A DNA stretch of 64,000 nucleotides from Amblyomma americanum. Its lineage: Eukaryota; Arthropoda; Arachnida; Ixodida; Ixodidae. The stretch is from the NCBI RefSeq assembly GCF_052857255.1, contig NC_135502.1, forward strand, positions 156,772,099 through 156,836,098, in the 5' to 3' direction. Below are positions 1 to 11,900 of this stretch, piece after piece. The translations under genes and the position numbers were made by a program. The first letter of the stretch is position 1. The number at the start of each line of letters is the position of its first letter. A model generated the notes under the pieces. It was given only the letters and a program-made list of their open reading frames with translations. It did not search any database and was not told the DNA's origin.

Positions 1-1062
1 TATAGACTTCTCGAAAGCATTCGATACTGTTCTACATTCCAAGCTTCTTGCTAAACTAAATGCTATACTAAACAATCCTCACTTGGTTGATTGGATTTCT
101 AGCTTTCTCTCATCTCGTTCCCAGTTCGTATCCTATAATTCTTCTCATTCTACTGCTGTTGATGTAACGTCAGGTGTGCCTCAAGGCTCCGTCCTTGGAC
201 CACTACTCTTTTTAATATATATAAATGACTTGCCGCATAACATTTCTTCTAACATTCGTCTTTACGCTGATGGCTGCGTTTTATACGAAGTAATTAATGG
301 CCTAATGATCATCGTCACCTCCAAGAGTCATTTGCTATGTTTTGTAGTTGGTGTAGTACCTGGCAAATGAGAATTAATTTCGACAAAACCGTCCTCATGT
401 CTTTTTGTAACAAATCTTCCGTTTCCCATTTTAGTTACTCTTTCAATGGCCGTGTGGTGGATAGGGTCTCGCAGTACAAATATCTTGGTGTCATATTCAC
501 GCATAACATGTCTTGGTCTAAACACATTGATTACGTATGTAATAAAGCACTAAAAAAACTAGGTTATCTACGACGCACGCTACCCAATTCACCAAAAGAC
601 ACAAAGCTACTGTTGTATAAATCTCTAATCCGCCCTGTTCTTGATTACGCAGCTGTAGTGTGGAACCCGTACAAGCAATTCGAAATTAACATGTTAGAAG
701 CAGTCCAGAAGAAAGCTGTGCGTTTTATATGTCATCGTTGTGATCGCGATTTCTCACCCTCTTCTACACATCTCTCATTGAATTTAACCACGCTGTCTGT
801 CCGTCGCCACACTGAATCATTAAAATTCTTACATTGTATCGTCAATTCCTCAGTAAGGCTGTCAGCTAACCACTACATTAACTTTGCACCATTATCATCT
901 ACAAGAAGTCATCACGAGCTTAATTTGATACCGTATTTTGCGCATGCTAATTTGTTCAAATTCAGTTTTTTCCCCGTTCAATAGAAGCCTGGAATTCTCT
1001 ACCCGGGTCCATTCGTTCTTGTCCATTTCAAAACTTTGTAACTGCCGTTGAAGACGCATAAT
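1..1062 (+). pseudogene. LINE ORF2 reverse transcriptase, 3' half (CR1/Jockey-like)
   Basis: Remnant of a non-LTR retrotransposon reverse transcriptase, entered mid-domain at the window edge. The first frame shows the 'DFSKAFDTV' block, then [20 protein letters not shown], then YADGC where the catalytic motif should be Y/F-A-D-D, so one catalytic aspartate is glycine. The frame shifts near 300-335 and continues as [22 protein letters not shown] and the C-terminal repeat-rich tail (YKSLIRPVLDYAAVVWNPY). A second single-base slip near 973 moves the last part (AWNSLP...) to another frame, ending at a stop near 1060. Two frameshifts and the D-to-G change make it inactive. Upstream endonuclease lies outside the window. 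The clade call is inferred from motif spacing and the short-repeat 3' tail. Confidence 0.88.
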
Positions 1063-1232
1063 AGCTGTGTATTCTTACCCTGTCGTTAACAGTTCCTTTC
1101 TTGTTTGATATTTCATTTGTGATTTTAACTTTTTGTAGTGCTCACTTTGTACATTTTGCTGCATTTTGTTTCCTTGCATTTTTGTGTTTTCCCACTCCTG
1201 CCATAGCGCATATAATTGCGCTGCAGTATGTA

Positions 1233-1291
<59 letters not shown>

Positions 1292-1293
1292 AA
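1233..1293 (+). repeat. (TAAA)n 3' tail of the LINE
   Basis: About fifteen TAAA repeats directly after the 3' UTR of the RT fragment. CR1/L2/Jockey-type LINEs end in short tandem repeats instead of poly(A), so this is best read as the element's 3' terminus and not an independent microsatellite. Confidence 0.8.
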
Positions 1294-1922
1294 TTAAATG
1301 TGTGTTAGGACAGCTGCTGTAACATCGGGAACATATTTTACCGGCTTAATTTACACGTCGTTGACATCACAGCTGGCGGAATTTTTTAACTGCATAATTG
1401 TTAAATACACACTTCACTGTCGGTAACAGCACTGAGGAAAACACTATAGGGGTTTTCATTACTGAGCGGGTTTGCATGATTAGATAATGTTGGTACCGAG
1501 AAATTTGCGGAGTGTTCATCAAAAGCATCCGCCAGAGCGGAACGAGATACTAGCTGATCATTTATTTTCAGCTCACTTATTGGGTCAGACGTAGATAAAC
1601 GGCTCAAAACCTCATTTAGTTTCCGCCAAGTAGACTTGCAATCACGCTTGACCGTGCTGAAAGAATTTTCAAGATAGTCACTTTTAGCTTTCCTGATTTC
1701 CTTATTAAGGCTGCTTTTATATTTCTTAAATTCCTTCAGCTTAGTCATTTCTCGAGTCTTAATAAACTTGTGAAACATGTCTTTCTTGACTATACTAATT
1801 GTGGCCAGTAGATAATCATTTATCCAAGGTTTCCTGATTTTTCTAGACACGCTAATAGTTCGGAAAAAAAAATGTTTTCTGTAAAGATTAGTAAATTTAT
1901 GAGGGAATAAGCAGAATTAGAT

Positions 1923-2390
1923 ATTAGGGTCTTCTGATTCTTGTTCATCTGACCAGTCTGTTTTCTTTATATCATAACGAAATTGGTCTAACTGGGATGG
2001 CAAAATTGGCTGGTAGGTAACTGCGATTTACTGGTTTTTCTTTATCTAAAGGTTTCACACAGACAAAAATAGGAAGGTGATCACTAAGATCGCATGCAAG
2101 GACTCCCGATTTAACTTTATGGGCTGCATATTTGGTTAGAAATTGGTCAAGCAATGATTAGGGTCTTCTGATTCTTGTTCATCTGACCAGTCTGTTTTCT
2201 TTATATCATAACGAAATTGGTCTAACTGGGATGGCAAAATTGGCTGGTAGGTAACTGCGATTTACTGGTTTTTCTTTATCTAAAGGTTTCACACAGACAA
2301 AAATAGGAAGGTGATCACTAAGATCGCATGCAAGGACTCCCGATTTAACTTTATGGGCTGCATATTTGGTTAGAAATTGGTCAAGCAATG
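1923..2390. repeat. Perfect 234-bp tandem duplication
   Basis: The block 1923-2156 repeats without visible difference as 2157-2390. Both begin ATTAGGGTCTTCTG and end GGTCAAGCAATG. It lies in the LINE endonuclease region and covers its SDH motif. The unit is 78 codons long. No divergence was seen by eye, which suggests a recent event or an assembly artefact. Confidence 0.93.
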
Positions 2391-2897
2391 TTGACGAACT
2401 GGACGTAACACGTGTTGGAAGATATATGGTATTGGTAATGTTTTGTGATTCAAGCAACAGCTTAAATTCATTAACAGGACCTGAGGTTGTACTAAGCGTA
2501 TTTACATTAAAATCACCTCCGCAAATAAGCCCAAGACAGCACTCATAAATGTATGTGAAAAGAGACTCAAGAAAATTAAAGAAAATTGATAAGTTTCCTT
2601 CAGGGGGTCTGCACAGCACTACAAGCACCAACTTGTTCCAACGTAAAGATAAAACCTAGAAATCTGTTGCTGATTTCCTGAAAGCTGGGAGGAATTCATA
2701 TTTTACATCTTTCTTTATCAGCATAGCAACACCACCTCCTCTACCGTTGCTTCGACTAAGATTACATGTCTGATATCCCGGCATACTAAGTGCATCATTA
2801 TCATCGTGATACCATGTTTCACTCAACATGAGTACACTGAACTGGGTCTTAATGTTGCAGAAGAACTTGCTTTGGGGCTAGTTGGTTCATGATTGAA

Positions 2898-3033
2898 GTT
2901 CTGAAAGGCGCAAAAGACACACACACAGGAAAAAAGGGGGATGACACAAAGAGCGCCTACTCAGTTGGTAGTAGGCGCTCTTTGTGTCATCTCCCTTTTT
3001 TCCTGTGTGTGTGTCTTTTGCGCCTTTCAGAAC
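2898..3033. mobile_element. Foldback/MITE-like hairpin with 63-bp arms
   Basis: Arms 2898-2960 and 2971-3033 are reverse complements with one mismatch seen (a C/T in the run near 2992), around a 10-base loop. The outer ends read GTTCTGAAAGGCGCAAAAG and CTTTTGCGCCTTTCAGAAC. It interrupts the LINE endonuclease coding sequence between the 'KIKTDV' block and the rest of the domain, so it is an insertion. No transposase is encoded. A clear target duplication could not be fixed because the outermost bases may belong to either side. Confidence 0.88.
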
Positions 3034-3226
3034 ATCAGTCTTAATCTTATTTAACAGAACCTCTAGCGAAGTGCTTTTATTCCGAGCAGATTGCATATTA
3101 GCGTGAAATGTATTGAAGGAAGACTGAAAGTAGCCGCCAACATAGTTGTCAAAATCATTTGGAGATACATAGTGTTGTCTGTCCATGACATTGTTTGGGG
3201 AAAACAATGAAAAACAATCAAATAAG

Positions 3227-4184
3227 CTAATTAGGACTGCTGGTCGCAATCCTATCCAGTTCGTTCATTGCTTGGATTCGCCATGCACGCTCTCTGCCCC
3301 TGCACCGAACAAAAATCCTAGCATTCCTGTGCCACACATATTGAAAGTCATGTTCTTTAGCCAATTTCTTTACTTCAAAAACTAAGTCCCTAGAGTGCTT
3401 TGTTAAATTTTCTTGAATGTACACTTGCGATGGAAGGGTACTTAGGCCATGCCTCTTCTCGAACCATTCTTCACACATATCTTGTCGGGCAAAGCGAAGG
3501 ATAATGCCAGGGATTTTGCCGGGCTTGGAAGGAAGGCGATGAATGGCGACAACTTCATGTTGGGCTAATTCTGGAACAGCTATCGTCTTAGCGAGAGCAT
3601 TGACTTTACCAAGCAAATCTTCCTTTTCAGTTTGTGCAATTCGTTGAAACTCCAAGTCTCCAAGTTCAGTTTACGGTTCCTCCATTCAAGGTCATTTAAT
3701 TGTTCCTGCATATTTTGAACTTCAGTTACTTCCCGTTGCTCAAGCCTTTGTACCTTGGTCTTAATTTCCTTGATTTCTGTCTCATGATGTGCAATGTCAG
3801 CAAGAATCTTGTTCTATTTATCAGACATCAGCTGCACAGCTTGCTCAATGTTTTCAATGGTGTCCTTCAGGCTGAGAAGCGTTGCAAGTTTTCATGTATA
3901 TCTACAAGAACAAGGCCAATCTGAGGCATTTCATCTGCCGATTTCTCTAGCACAGCAACCTCCGAAGCACTAAGTTTCTTCGGTCCACTTCGTGATCGTC
4001 CTGCTCAGCATGTCTGGTATCACCATGACTTTTTTGTTGTTTCCCCCATAGAATTGAACTGGCTTTCACGAACACGAGAGCATTTCCCTAAGTGATATGC
4101 ATAATTGCAGTCACTACACATCAAGTAAGAATCATCCATGTCTACTTCTGTTGTACATATCAAGCATATCATTTCATCACCCAT
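3227..4184 (-). pseudogene. LINE ORF1: PHD-like zinc finger plus FP-type domain
   Basis: The start at 4184 gives MGDEMICLICTTEVD followed by CSDC and an H...C pair, the Cys/His spacing of a PHD-type finger. The frame then breaks at a stop near 4020, and the stretch to 3660 is littered with stops. From 3655 to 3227 a clean 142-residue frame resembles the FP25K-like C-terminal domain common in arthropod and chelicerate LINE ORF1 proteins (VVAIHRLPSKPGKIPGIILR, then CEEWFEKR and VYIQENLTKHSRDL). In intact elements this product binds the element RNA. The coding sequence is interrupted, so it is a relic. The PHD call rests on residue spacing only. Confidence 0.75.
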
Positions 4185-4694
4185 GCCTACAACACAGTTT
4201 CCGGCATCAACAGGGAACACACGAAGTAAAACTTGCCAAAATGGCAAACGAAAAATGACACTGACCTGCAAAAAGTAAGAACAACGTTTAGTAAAGGTCG
4301 TGTTGTAGCATTTTTTCTGCAGTTTTTGCTCCCCAGAACAGTTACGTTGCATGCGAAGTGGCTGAAGGATGTTCTATTTTCCAACTGAACATTCCTTTAC
4401 TTGGGCCCCAGGTTTCCTATTTCGGTCACATTTCCCGTGCAACAGTTTGTAATTCTTGTGGGTATTTCTCGCATTACTTTCTAATTTGTCATTAACCCTT
4501 GCTGTTTTCTGGGATGGATTGATGAAGGTCAAAGTGCAGGAATTTGCCATGTACTACTATTTCTGCGTTCCAGTTTTCTTTCTCGTTCCTCGCCTTGCAT
4601 TCTACTTTGAGAGGTGACCCATGAGAAAAGTTCACCTTCATCACAGAAGGCTGTTTGTCCAGTGCATATAGGGACCCCCCCCATTTCCCCCTGG

Positions 4695-4870
4695 CAGTAC
4701 GCAGCGGTCATGTTTCGATTGAGGCCAAATGCAAGATGCTCATGTACTGTGCGATGTCTGTGCACTAAAGAACCCCAGGTGGTCGAAATTACCTGGAGCC
4801 CTCCACTACATTGTTCCTTACAACTCGAGTCACTTTGGGACGTTGAAGCCCTCAAAATAAACAAACAGAA
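4695..4870 (+). repeat. Ruka-type SINE, 5'-truncated
   Basis: The body of the tick tRNA-derived SINE is recognisable: TGCGATGTCTGTGCACTAAA, then AACCCCAGGTGGTCGAAATT, the CCCTCCACTAC block, and a terminal part near GAGTCACTTTGGGACGTT followed by an A-rich end. The tRNA-like head is missing. Confidence 0.8.
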
Positions 4871-5972
4871 TGGAATAGATTTTAATTTATTTTTCTGCAG
4901 GTATCCAAGTGGCTGTGTTGAGGTGGATGGTAATGAGTAATTATTCCTCGATTGAAGAACGGGCTAAACGAAAGTTGTTGAGAGCTTGATTTTATGCTTT
5001 CTTTGATCAGATTGTATTTCTTAATAGCAGCAATGGAAATAAACATGTGAGGGGTCTCTGTGCAGTCATTTGACTTAAGGGCCATTGTCTGTGCACTTTA
5101 CATGTTCATTTCATGCTGTGACCAATCAGTCCTGATTTCTAAAAAAATAAAGGTGACTAGCACGAACTTATACCTTGCCTGCATAATTCAGGCTAGCAAA
5201 AGGCCAAACCCCACCCTGCTAAAATCCCAACTACGGGATTGCAGTATCAATAAATAAAATAATAAAATAAATAATAAGAAAGAAAGCAGTGATGCGAATG
5301 GTGTTGGGGGGGTGGGGGGGTGGTTAGGAGCAGTAGATGGGAGGACATTGGCACTAAGGGTAAAGGTTGCTACAGTCGCATTGCTAGGCTATGCTGTGAC
5401 AGTCAATGGCTCAGACCACAGAATCAACTTCAACAAAACCAGCATCCTCGGAACCGAAACAAATTGTCAAAACAGGCTCTTGCTCGAATCTTGGCAGATT
5501 CAAAGAACCCCGAACAACATCAACCGCACAAAGGGGAACCTCGCCCCAGTATATGCACAGGGACATTGCTCTGTAGCTCTAAGAAGAAAAGTCGCCATTG
5601 ACCCTCACTGCACAGCCCGGCAATGTGACTAATAGCCTTAACAATTAGTGCAAACATCCTCCCCCAGGCCCCCTTCGCCAGCACCTTTCGCATCACCTCT
5701 TTCCTTCTTTCTGCCTTCTGCTCCACTCCATGCATACTTAAAAGATGCTAGCCACCACCCCCGTCACCCCTGAAGGAGCAGAGGTTGCTTTGAAACTTTC
5801 TGTTTTAAATTAAGTTTTTGGTTGAAGATGTGTCAGCTTATTATAAGTTGTCAGACCCAACCAGACAGGCAATTCTGTTGAAATGTTTAGTTTTCAGTAT
5901 CATTTTAACTGTTTGTCACTATGACACTCATGTGACACTCATGTGTCATGTCATTGCATATTGCATTAACAG
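4871..5972. other. Gap without recognised genes
   Basis: An AT-rich simple repeat (AATAAA/AATAAT type) runs 5249-5284 and G runs lie at 5303-5322. A short acceptor-to-donor stretch at 4901-4929 could be a small exon but is too short to call. An open frame at 5312-5632 shows no recognisable motif. If the DUF4806 gene has further 5' exons, they would lie here or further upstream. Confidence 0.5.
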
Positions 5973-8900
5973 CTTGCAACAGTGATGTAGAAACTACCCC
6001 ACAAGACACTGTGAGCCACAATGCTGCCCTTGACTGTGCCGGCTCCAGCTCTTGGAATCTGGATTCAGGTAAGCTGACAGCTGAATGGAATTTTTAATGT
6101 ATGCCTTAGAACACTGTGGGAGTATGGACTGTTTTTGGGCTTCTGTGCTGACTTGCAGCATTTCTTGAAATACTGATTCTATGCAAAGAAAATATGTTTA
6201 CTCAGAGTCTCGAGAACCGTTTCCTATATAAATATCAGTTGCATAGGATCTGCATTTATGTTGCAAGAGTTTTTCAATATCATGCGGGGCTAGTGATGAA
6301 TGAGAAAACATTCTGGTTTTGTACATAATGAAAAAAATATTAAGCTTATTTCTAAAGGCTTTGCACTGTGTGCCCGAGTGGGCCAGGCTGAAACTAAAAT
6401 GAAACCATGAATGCAAAACGATGTGTACACTAATTAGAAAAATAATTAAAACCCCTTTGTATTTTCAAAGTCATGAAAGCACACTGAAGTGTGCAAGAAT
6501 TAGAAAGGAAACCTTGTTAGTCACTGCCTTTCCATAGTTGGGTTATATGTGAATAGAGAAATAATATTAAATTGAGGTATTACGGTAAAAAATACTGAGT
6601 ACATTGAGTACAATAGTGTGTGTGCCATGGACCTAGTTGCCAGTCCTTGTTGGATGGCCTTCTAAAATTGCACAGCATTGTAAGGAAGCTATTGCAAGCT
6701 GCTGGGGAGGTTGTGTGCAAAAGGGAGCAGTACAGTAGTATATGGCAGATGCATCTGCGGCCTGAAGTAGGAGATAGAGCCCTGAAAATTGATTTTGTGA
6801 CAAACCACTTTATTTGATGTTTTAGAAAAATACTGCAGGTGTAATGTGGCAGCTGGCACTGCAGTAATGTTATGATATTGTGGTCACCCCATGTATCCTT
6901 GGTAGGCTTCAAGGTGCCACGTGCACAGCATTAAATGTGCTGCTTCTCAACACGCATGCTACAGTGTCTCATATTTTCACACATCCCTGCAGCTCCTCAC
7001 CACCACGCAGATGAACATGCTCCAGATGGCATTCCCATTATCAGGACTCGCACTCCGATGGGAGCCTCTGGCTTTCTCTCTTCGCAGCATGCACTTGGAG
7101 TTGGAGGTCAGTGCAGTGGATGGAATAATGTTGTTTTATTTTTTTGTAGGAACATTTGTGATTATTAGTCATTGTTACAGTGGACTCTCGTTAATGTAAA
7201 CTTGTTTAATTCAAACTGATGCTTTATACCTGTCAACAGCAAGTGTTTAAAAGTTCTTCATTATTTAGAACTCTGCAGAACTGGCAAAATGTGTTTCAAT
7301 ATCAAGAGTGAACTGCGTAAGGTTTTTTTTTTTCTGGCTTGCAACATTTCTTAAACGTACCTACCAAAGCATGATTGTCTGCCCAGTGGGCCTGATGATG
7401 GCATATGTCTTGATGAATGCTACAGATGATCAGAAAATAATCTTGGTTTGCTGTTGACATTCTTGTGTAATTTGGAATAAGCTAATGAAGTGAATTCTCT
7501 TCTCATGGCATCTTCTGATACTACCATCACACGAAACATATTGCACTCAATGGGAATCAGCCAGTGCCACATGGCAACTACCAGTGTCTGCTGACATACA
7601 CTCAATGGGAATACACCAAGATAATGGCCATTGAAGGCAGCCTTGCACTCGCTATGCTTAAAAAACAAGAAAAAGCTCGGTGATGTGAACTCAAAGGAGC
7701 GGAAAATGGTTCTAATCAGTATGCACTAGAATGTGTTCTCATCATGCCCTACCACATGAGTGGAACCCAAAGTAGCCACACCTGGGCTCGTTATTGCCAA
7801 CTGGGCACTGTTACAGTCAAATGCATGGGACCACAATATTATTTCGACAGTAATATTAGGTGATGATGACGACATGCAGTGCATAGCGCAAGAGTGTGTT
7901 GCATTTTAACACGAGGCCTGATCGGCTGCAGTAATGGCATAGCACTCTTATGCACAGGCCAGCGAAACTGACCTGTTCGCGCTGCCACGGGTTCGAAACC
8001 CAGTTGTGGCAATATTATCTTACTTATTTATTCAAGGTCAGGCTTCAGCGATCAAACGGCTTTTGCAAGTTTGGTTGTGAAATAGAGCTTTCAATCTAAA
8101 AACTGCAATGTAATTGCCGCTTTTTCATTCGTGGACATTTTGCCTGTTGAGACAGGCTGGCATTTGTTGGCAGTGAATCAGAATGATCAAGCAATGATTA
8201 TGTCGCAGTTCTTTTCATGCATCGTATGACCTGTACACACCTTTGGCATCACAGCTATCATTTGTCTGTTGAAACTGAATCACCATGAGAGAGAAATTTG
8301 ATTATAAAATATTTAGCGGTTGTAGGTGAATACTTCCTGGTAATCCATGTATGCTAATGCCTTATGCATCGTTTCAAAGAATAAAACACGTAGATGGCTA
8401 TACTATTTAATATTGTGGAGCATGTTTAGCGAAGTAAGTAGATTGAATGATCAACAAGCCTTTATTGTGAGCTTGTTCATTTGTACTTCCAAGGTTTAGA
8501 AAAAAATGGTTTAGTAATGGGTGAAGAAAAAAAAACTGGAAAAGCACATTTGCATTACAGTAAATTTAATTGGTGGAAAACTGAGAAATGGTCACTGCTG
8601 TTGATATCAAAACTGCAGTTGCCACTATTTTCTACAGATGTCATGCTTCATTGTGCACAGTGCCAGGAACTTCCAAGCAAAATTCTTCAATATGGTCAGA
8701 GTCTGTGTTGCTTAATTCTTTCACGTTGAAATGCGGCACTTTTGGCTGCTGCTCATGTACGGTGCTGTTGTCCAAGGCACAGGGAGCACAGTTGAATAGT
8801 ATCATTTTCTGTTAATGTGCTGGTAGCAGCTATACCCACACCTGGCAATGTAGTCTGTGAAATGCACACTTTAAAGAAAGAAGTTCTCATCAGTGTACTC

Positions 8901-11900
8901 ATCACCAGCAACTAGCAAACAGTGCTTTGACTGCATCGCAGCTGTGTTACTGACTAAACCCGCAGCACCAAAAGGGTTGACAATTGCAGTGTTGCCATAA
9001 TGTCCCATTTGTAGGCCAGGATGGACACTACATTGAGGAATGACCCTTCATAAGTTCTGCCATATTCATTGCACTAGCATATTTTCTATGATTTGCTTTT
9101 TATGCTTTATCTTGTTTAATGTTAGTGCAGTTTAAGGACAGCGCAGTGAGCTATGGAAAGAAAAATGATAGGTGTAACGTTAAGAGACCGGAAGCGGGAA
9201 GAGTGGGTGAGGGAACAAACATAGATTAGTGACATCCTATACTCCGTTTCATACATCAGGTGCAACGCTGTGAAAGGTACGGAAGTAGTCCGCATAGGAA
9301 AATAAAGGGAGACGTGTTACTCCACACTTCTGTGGCCGAGTGGCCTGAGTCTGGAGAAAGTGACAGCGTGTCGTCAGCAATAAGAGGGCATTTAAGCTCA
9401 TGACAAATGTGTAATGTAGTAAGCCTGCAGGCAAAGCATTCACTATATATGTTTCGCTCACAACAAGGAACGCACTACTTTTTAGTTGCGGCTGCAGGCA
9501 GTGCTAAGAAGAACGCTAGCTTTGACAGCATTGCACCTGATTTATGAAATTGCCTATAGTCAAAATCAAGAGGAAGAAACGGGCTTGGGCAGGGCACACA
9601 ATATGAAGGAAAGCTAACGGCTGGTCTTTAAGGGTAACTGAGTGGATTCCTATGGAAGACAAACATAGCAGGGGGCGGCAGAAAGTGAGGTGGCCAGATG
9701 AGATTAGGAAGTTTGCGGGATACGTTGGGCACAGCTGGCAAAGGACAGGGTTGATTGGAGAGACATGGGCAGGCCTTTGCCGTGCAGAGGTTGCAGTCAT
9801 ATTGATGATGACGATACTGATGCAGAATTGCACACACAGGGAACCATGCATGATAAACGTATGCATGATAAACCTGCTTGCGTCGGCACCCTAACAGCAT
9901 GATGCCATTGCAGTATTTGTTATGATGCTGAGACATCCTGTCATACTGTCAACCAAGTGTCAAATTCTGGTGTTTCAGCTGTGTTGAACTTAGTTTTATT
10001 ACTATTTGTGTACACTTGCCCAGGGTACCTTTTGTGCAGTAACTGATGTGAGAGTGTTATTTCTGCTTTTTGTTTATTTAGAGATTTTGATTCGCTGCCC
10101 GGTGGCTCAGTGGTTATGTTGCTCTGCTGCTGACCCGAAAAACACGGGTTTGATCCCGGCCGCGGGAGTAGAATTTTGATGTAGGTGAAATGCTAGAGGT
10201 CCGTGTACTGTGCAATGTCAGTGCACACTAAATAACCCCATGCAGTCGAATTATCCAGAGCGCTCCTCTACAGCGTCCCTCATGGCCGGAGTCGCTTTGC
10301 GACATCAAACCCCACAAACTAACAAACCAACCAGAAATTTGAGCTGCTGGCAAAATGCGAGGCAAGGTGATTTCCCTGCTGTGAATGAACAGTGGTTTTT
10401 GAGGGATTAACATCCCAAAGCAACTCAGGCCATGAGGGACGCTGTAGTGAAGGGCTCAGGAGATTTCGGCTACCTGGGGTTAAAATGCACTGAGTCACTG
10501 ACATCACATGGTATACAGGCCTCTAGAATATCGCCTCCATCGAAATTCTACTGCTGTGGCCGGGATCGAACCCGTGTTTTTCGGGTCAACAGCAGAGTGT
10601 CGTAACCACTGAGCCACCGCTGTCGTCCTTGTGAGTAAACTGAAGGGTTCAATAATTGTCAACATTTCAGGTGCAGGCCAGGAAGGCATTTCGCCTGAGC
10701 AGCAACGTGAGTAGACCAATTTATATTTTAATGAATTTTACATGTAAAATGAGAGTAAGAAGAGCTCACTGAAAGCATTTGTTATTTGCTCTGCATTCGG
10801 TGTCTCAGCGGTGGTGGCCGTCAGGTGTAGTCTTCAGAGAGTCCCTTATCAATTATACCTTTTGATAGAAACTCATCTCTGGCATTATTGAGCACATTTG
10901 ACATCCCACATTTGTCAGAAGCACAACTGATGGACTCCTTGAGAATGCTGACTCAAGTGTCTCCTGTTCAGTGACAGCAACTATACGGGCTTTCCCTACC
11001 TCATCCAGTCCATGTAGCAGCGCTTCATGCGGCACCTATACTTTCAGCAGCTAAAATTTCTCTCCATTTAAAAGGAGCCTAGTACTGCTTTTGCAATCCC
11101 GACACTGTGCGAGATACGGTAGTTTATTTTGATAGCATGGGCATCGCGAGGTCAGCTTGATGAAATGGAATCTATCTCATTCATACCATGTAGTAGTGCA
11201 TGACGGGTTACCTTTGCTTGCGCCAGCTGAAATTTTTCTTTTAAAAGCAGTCATGTACTGCTTTCGTGATCCAGACATCATGAGAGATGCGATCGTCTTG
11301 CTTGCGATAACGTGATTAAAAGTCATTAAAATCAAAGCGTCTAAATTGGTAGAAACCAGGTACCGAAAATACTACTAGATAAGGGCTCCGTTCATTGGAA
11401 GCCTTATGATGTTAGCACTGAATATTATGAAACTGGATCTACAAACTTGAACTGAAAATTGCTTGGATCTGCATTTGATGTGAGCTGAGAGTTTGACATG
11501 GTACATTCTGGAAAAAAGCCTCGTATTGTATGCGGGTGTTTACTGTAGTAGTCGGCCTCACTTGGCCAATGTGCTTGATTCCGGTAACTTTACTAATAAT
11601 TATTTAAATGCAACTTCATAATCTTTTGCAGGCTTGTCGTCTAAGCAGACATTTGTATGCCAAGAAAGCCTGCAAGGCATGTGTCTAGCTATTTGGTCAT
11701 ACAGAATGCTTCACATGTGAAAGCTAAGTAAATAGCTGTTCAAGAGAAAACAACGGGATTTTATTGACAGTTAAGCCATCACAATGATGGCGCCAAAAAG
11801 AATGAGGCAAGTGGTAGTGGTCGCCACCTGAAAAATATTCTGCGCCAATAGCCAAGCGCTTAGTTCAGACCCTGCTGAGCAGGATGTTTCATGACAGTGC

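Larger units (their letters stand above)
1401..3180 (-). pseudogene. LINE ORF2 endonuclease and linker
   Basis: Minus-strand pieces of an exonuclease-endonuclease-phosphatase domain. The N-terminal block FHANMQSARNKSTSLEVLL lies near 3110-3050. GGDFN and the C-terminal SDHLPIF lie in the 2631-2206 frame. A lysine-rich linker (KEFKKYKSSLNKEIRKAKSD) with SVKRDCKSTWRKLNEVLS-like sequence runs from 1850 to 1401. GGDFN and SDH are the family's metal and catalytic motifs. The domain is broken by a hairpin insertion (2898-3033), by a single-base slip near 2231 that is also present near 1997, and by the duplication. The RT that should follow is absent. Confidence 0.85.
1401..4384 (-). mobile_element. 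CR1/Jockey-like LINE, 5' half, minus strand
   Basis: Reading the minus strand from about 4.38 kb down to 1.4 kb gives ORF1 (PHD-type zinc finger then FP-type C-terminal domain), then an AP-like endonuclease, then the linker to the reverse transcriptase. The copy stops before the RT. It contains a perfect 234-bp tandem duplication and an inserted hairpin element, listed separately. A 3'-truncated LINE is unusual because target-primed reverse transcription normally truncates the 5' end, so a later deletion or rearrangement is inferred. It abuts, in opposite orientation, the 3' half of a similar LINE. Confidence 0.85.

Noticed and set aside
1..4384. Twin-priming 5' inversion of one LINE
   Set aside because: In twin priming the inverted 5' part lies upstream of the 3' part. 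Here it lies beyond the 3' tail, so the geometry does not fit.
4901..4929. 29-base exon upstream of the DUF4806 gene
   Set aside because: Acceptor and donor are plausible and phase could fit, but it is too short and unsupported to add to the gene model.
10091..10170. tRNA genes at SINE heads (also 7.95, 10.6, 22.5, 57.2 and 61.2 kb)
   Set aside because: A and B boxes are present but there is no complete cloverleaf or acceptor stem, and SINE bodies follow.
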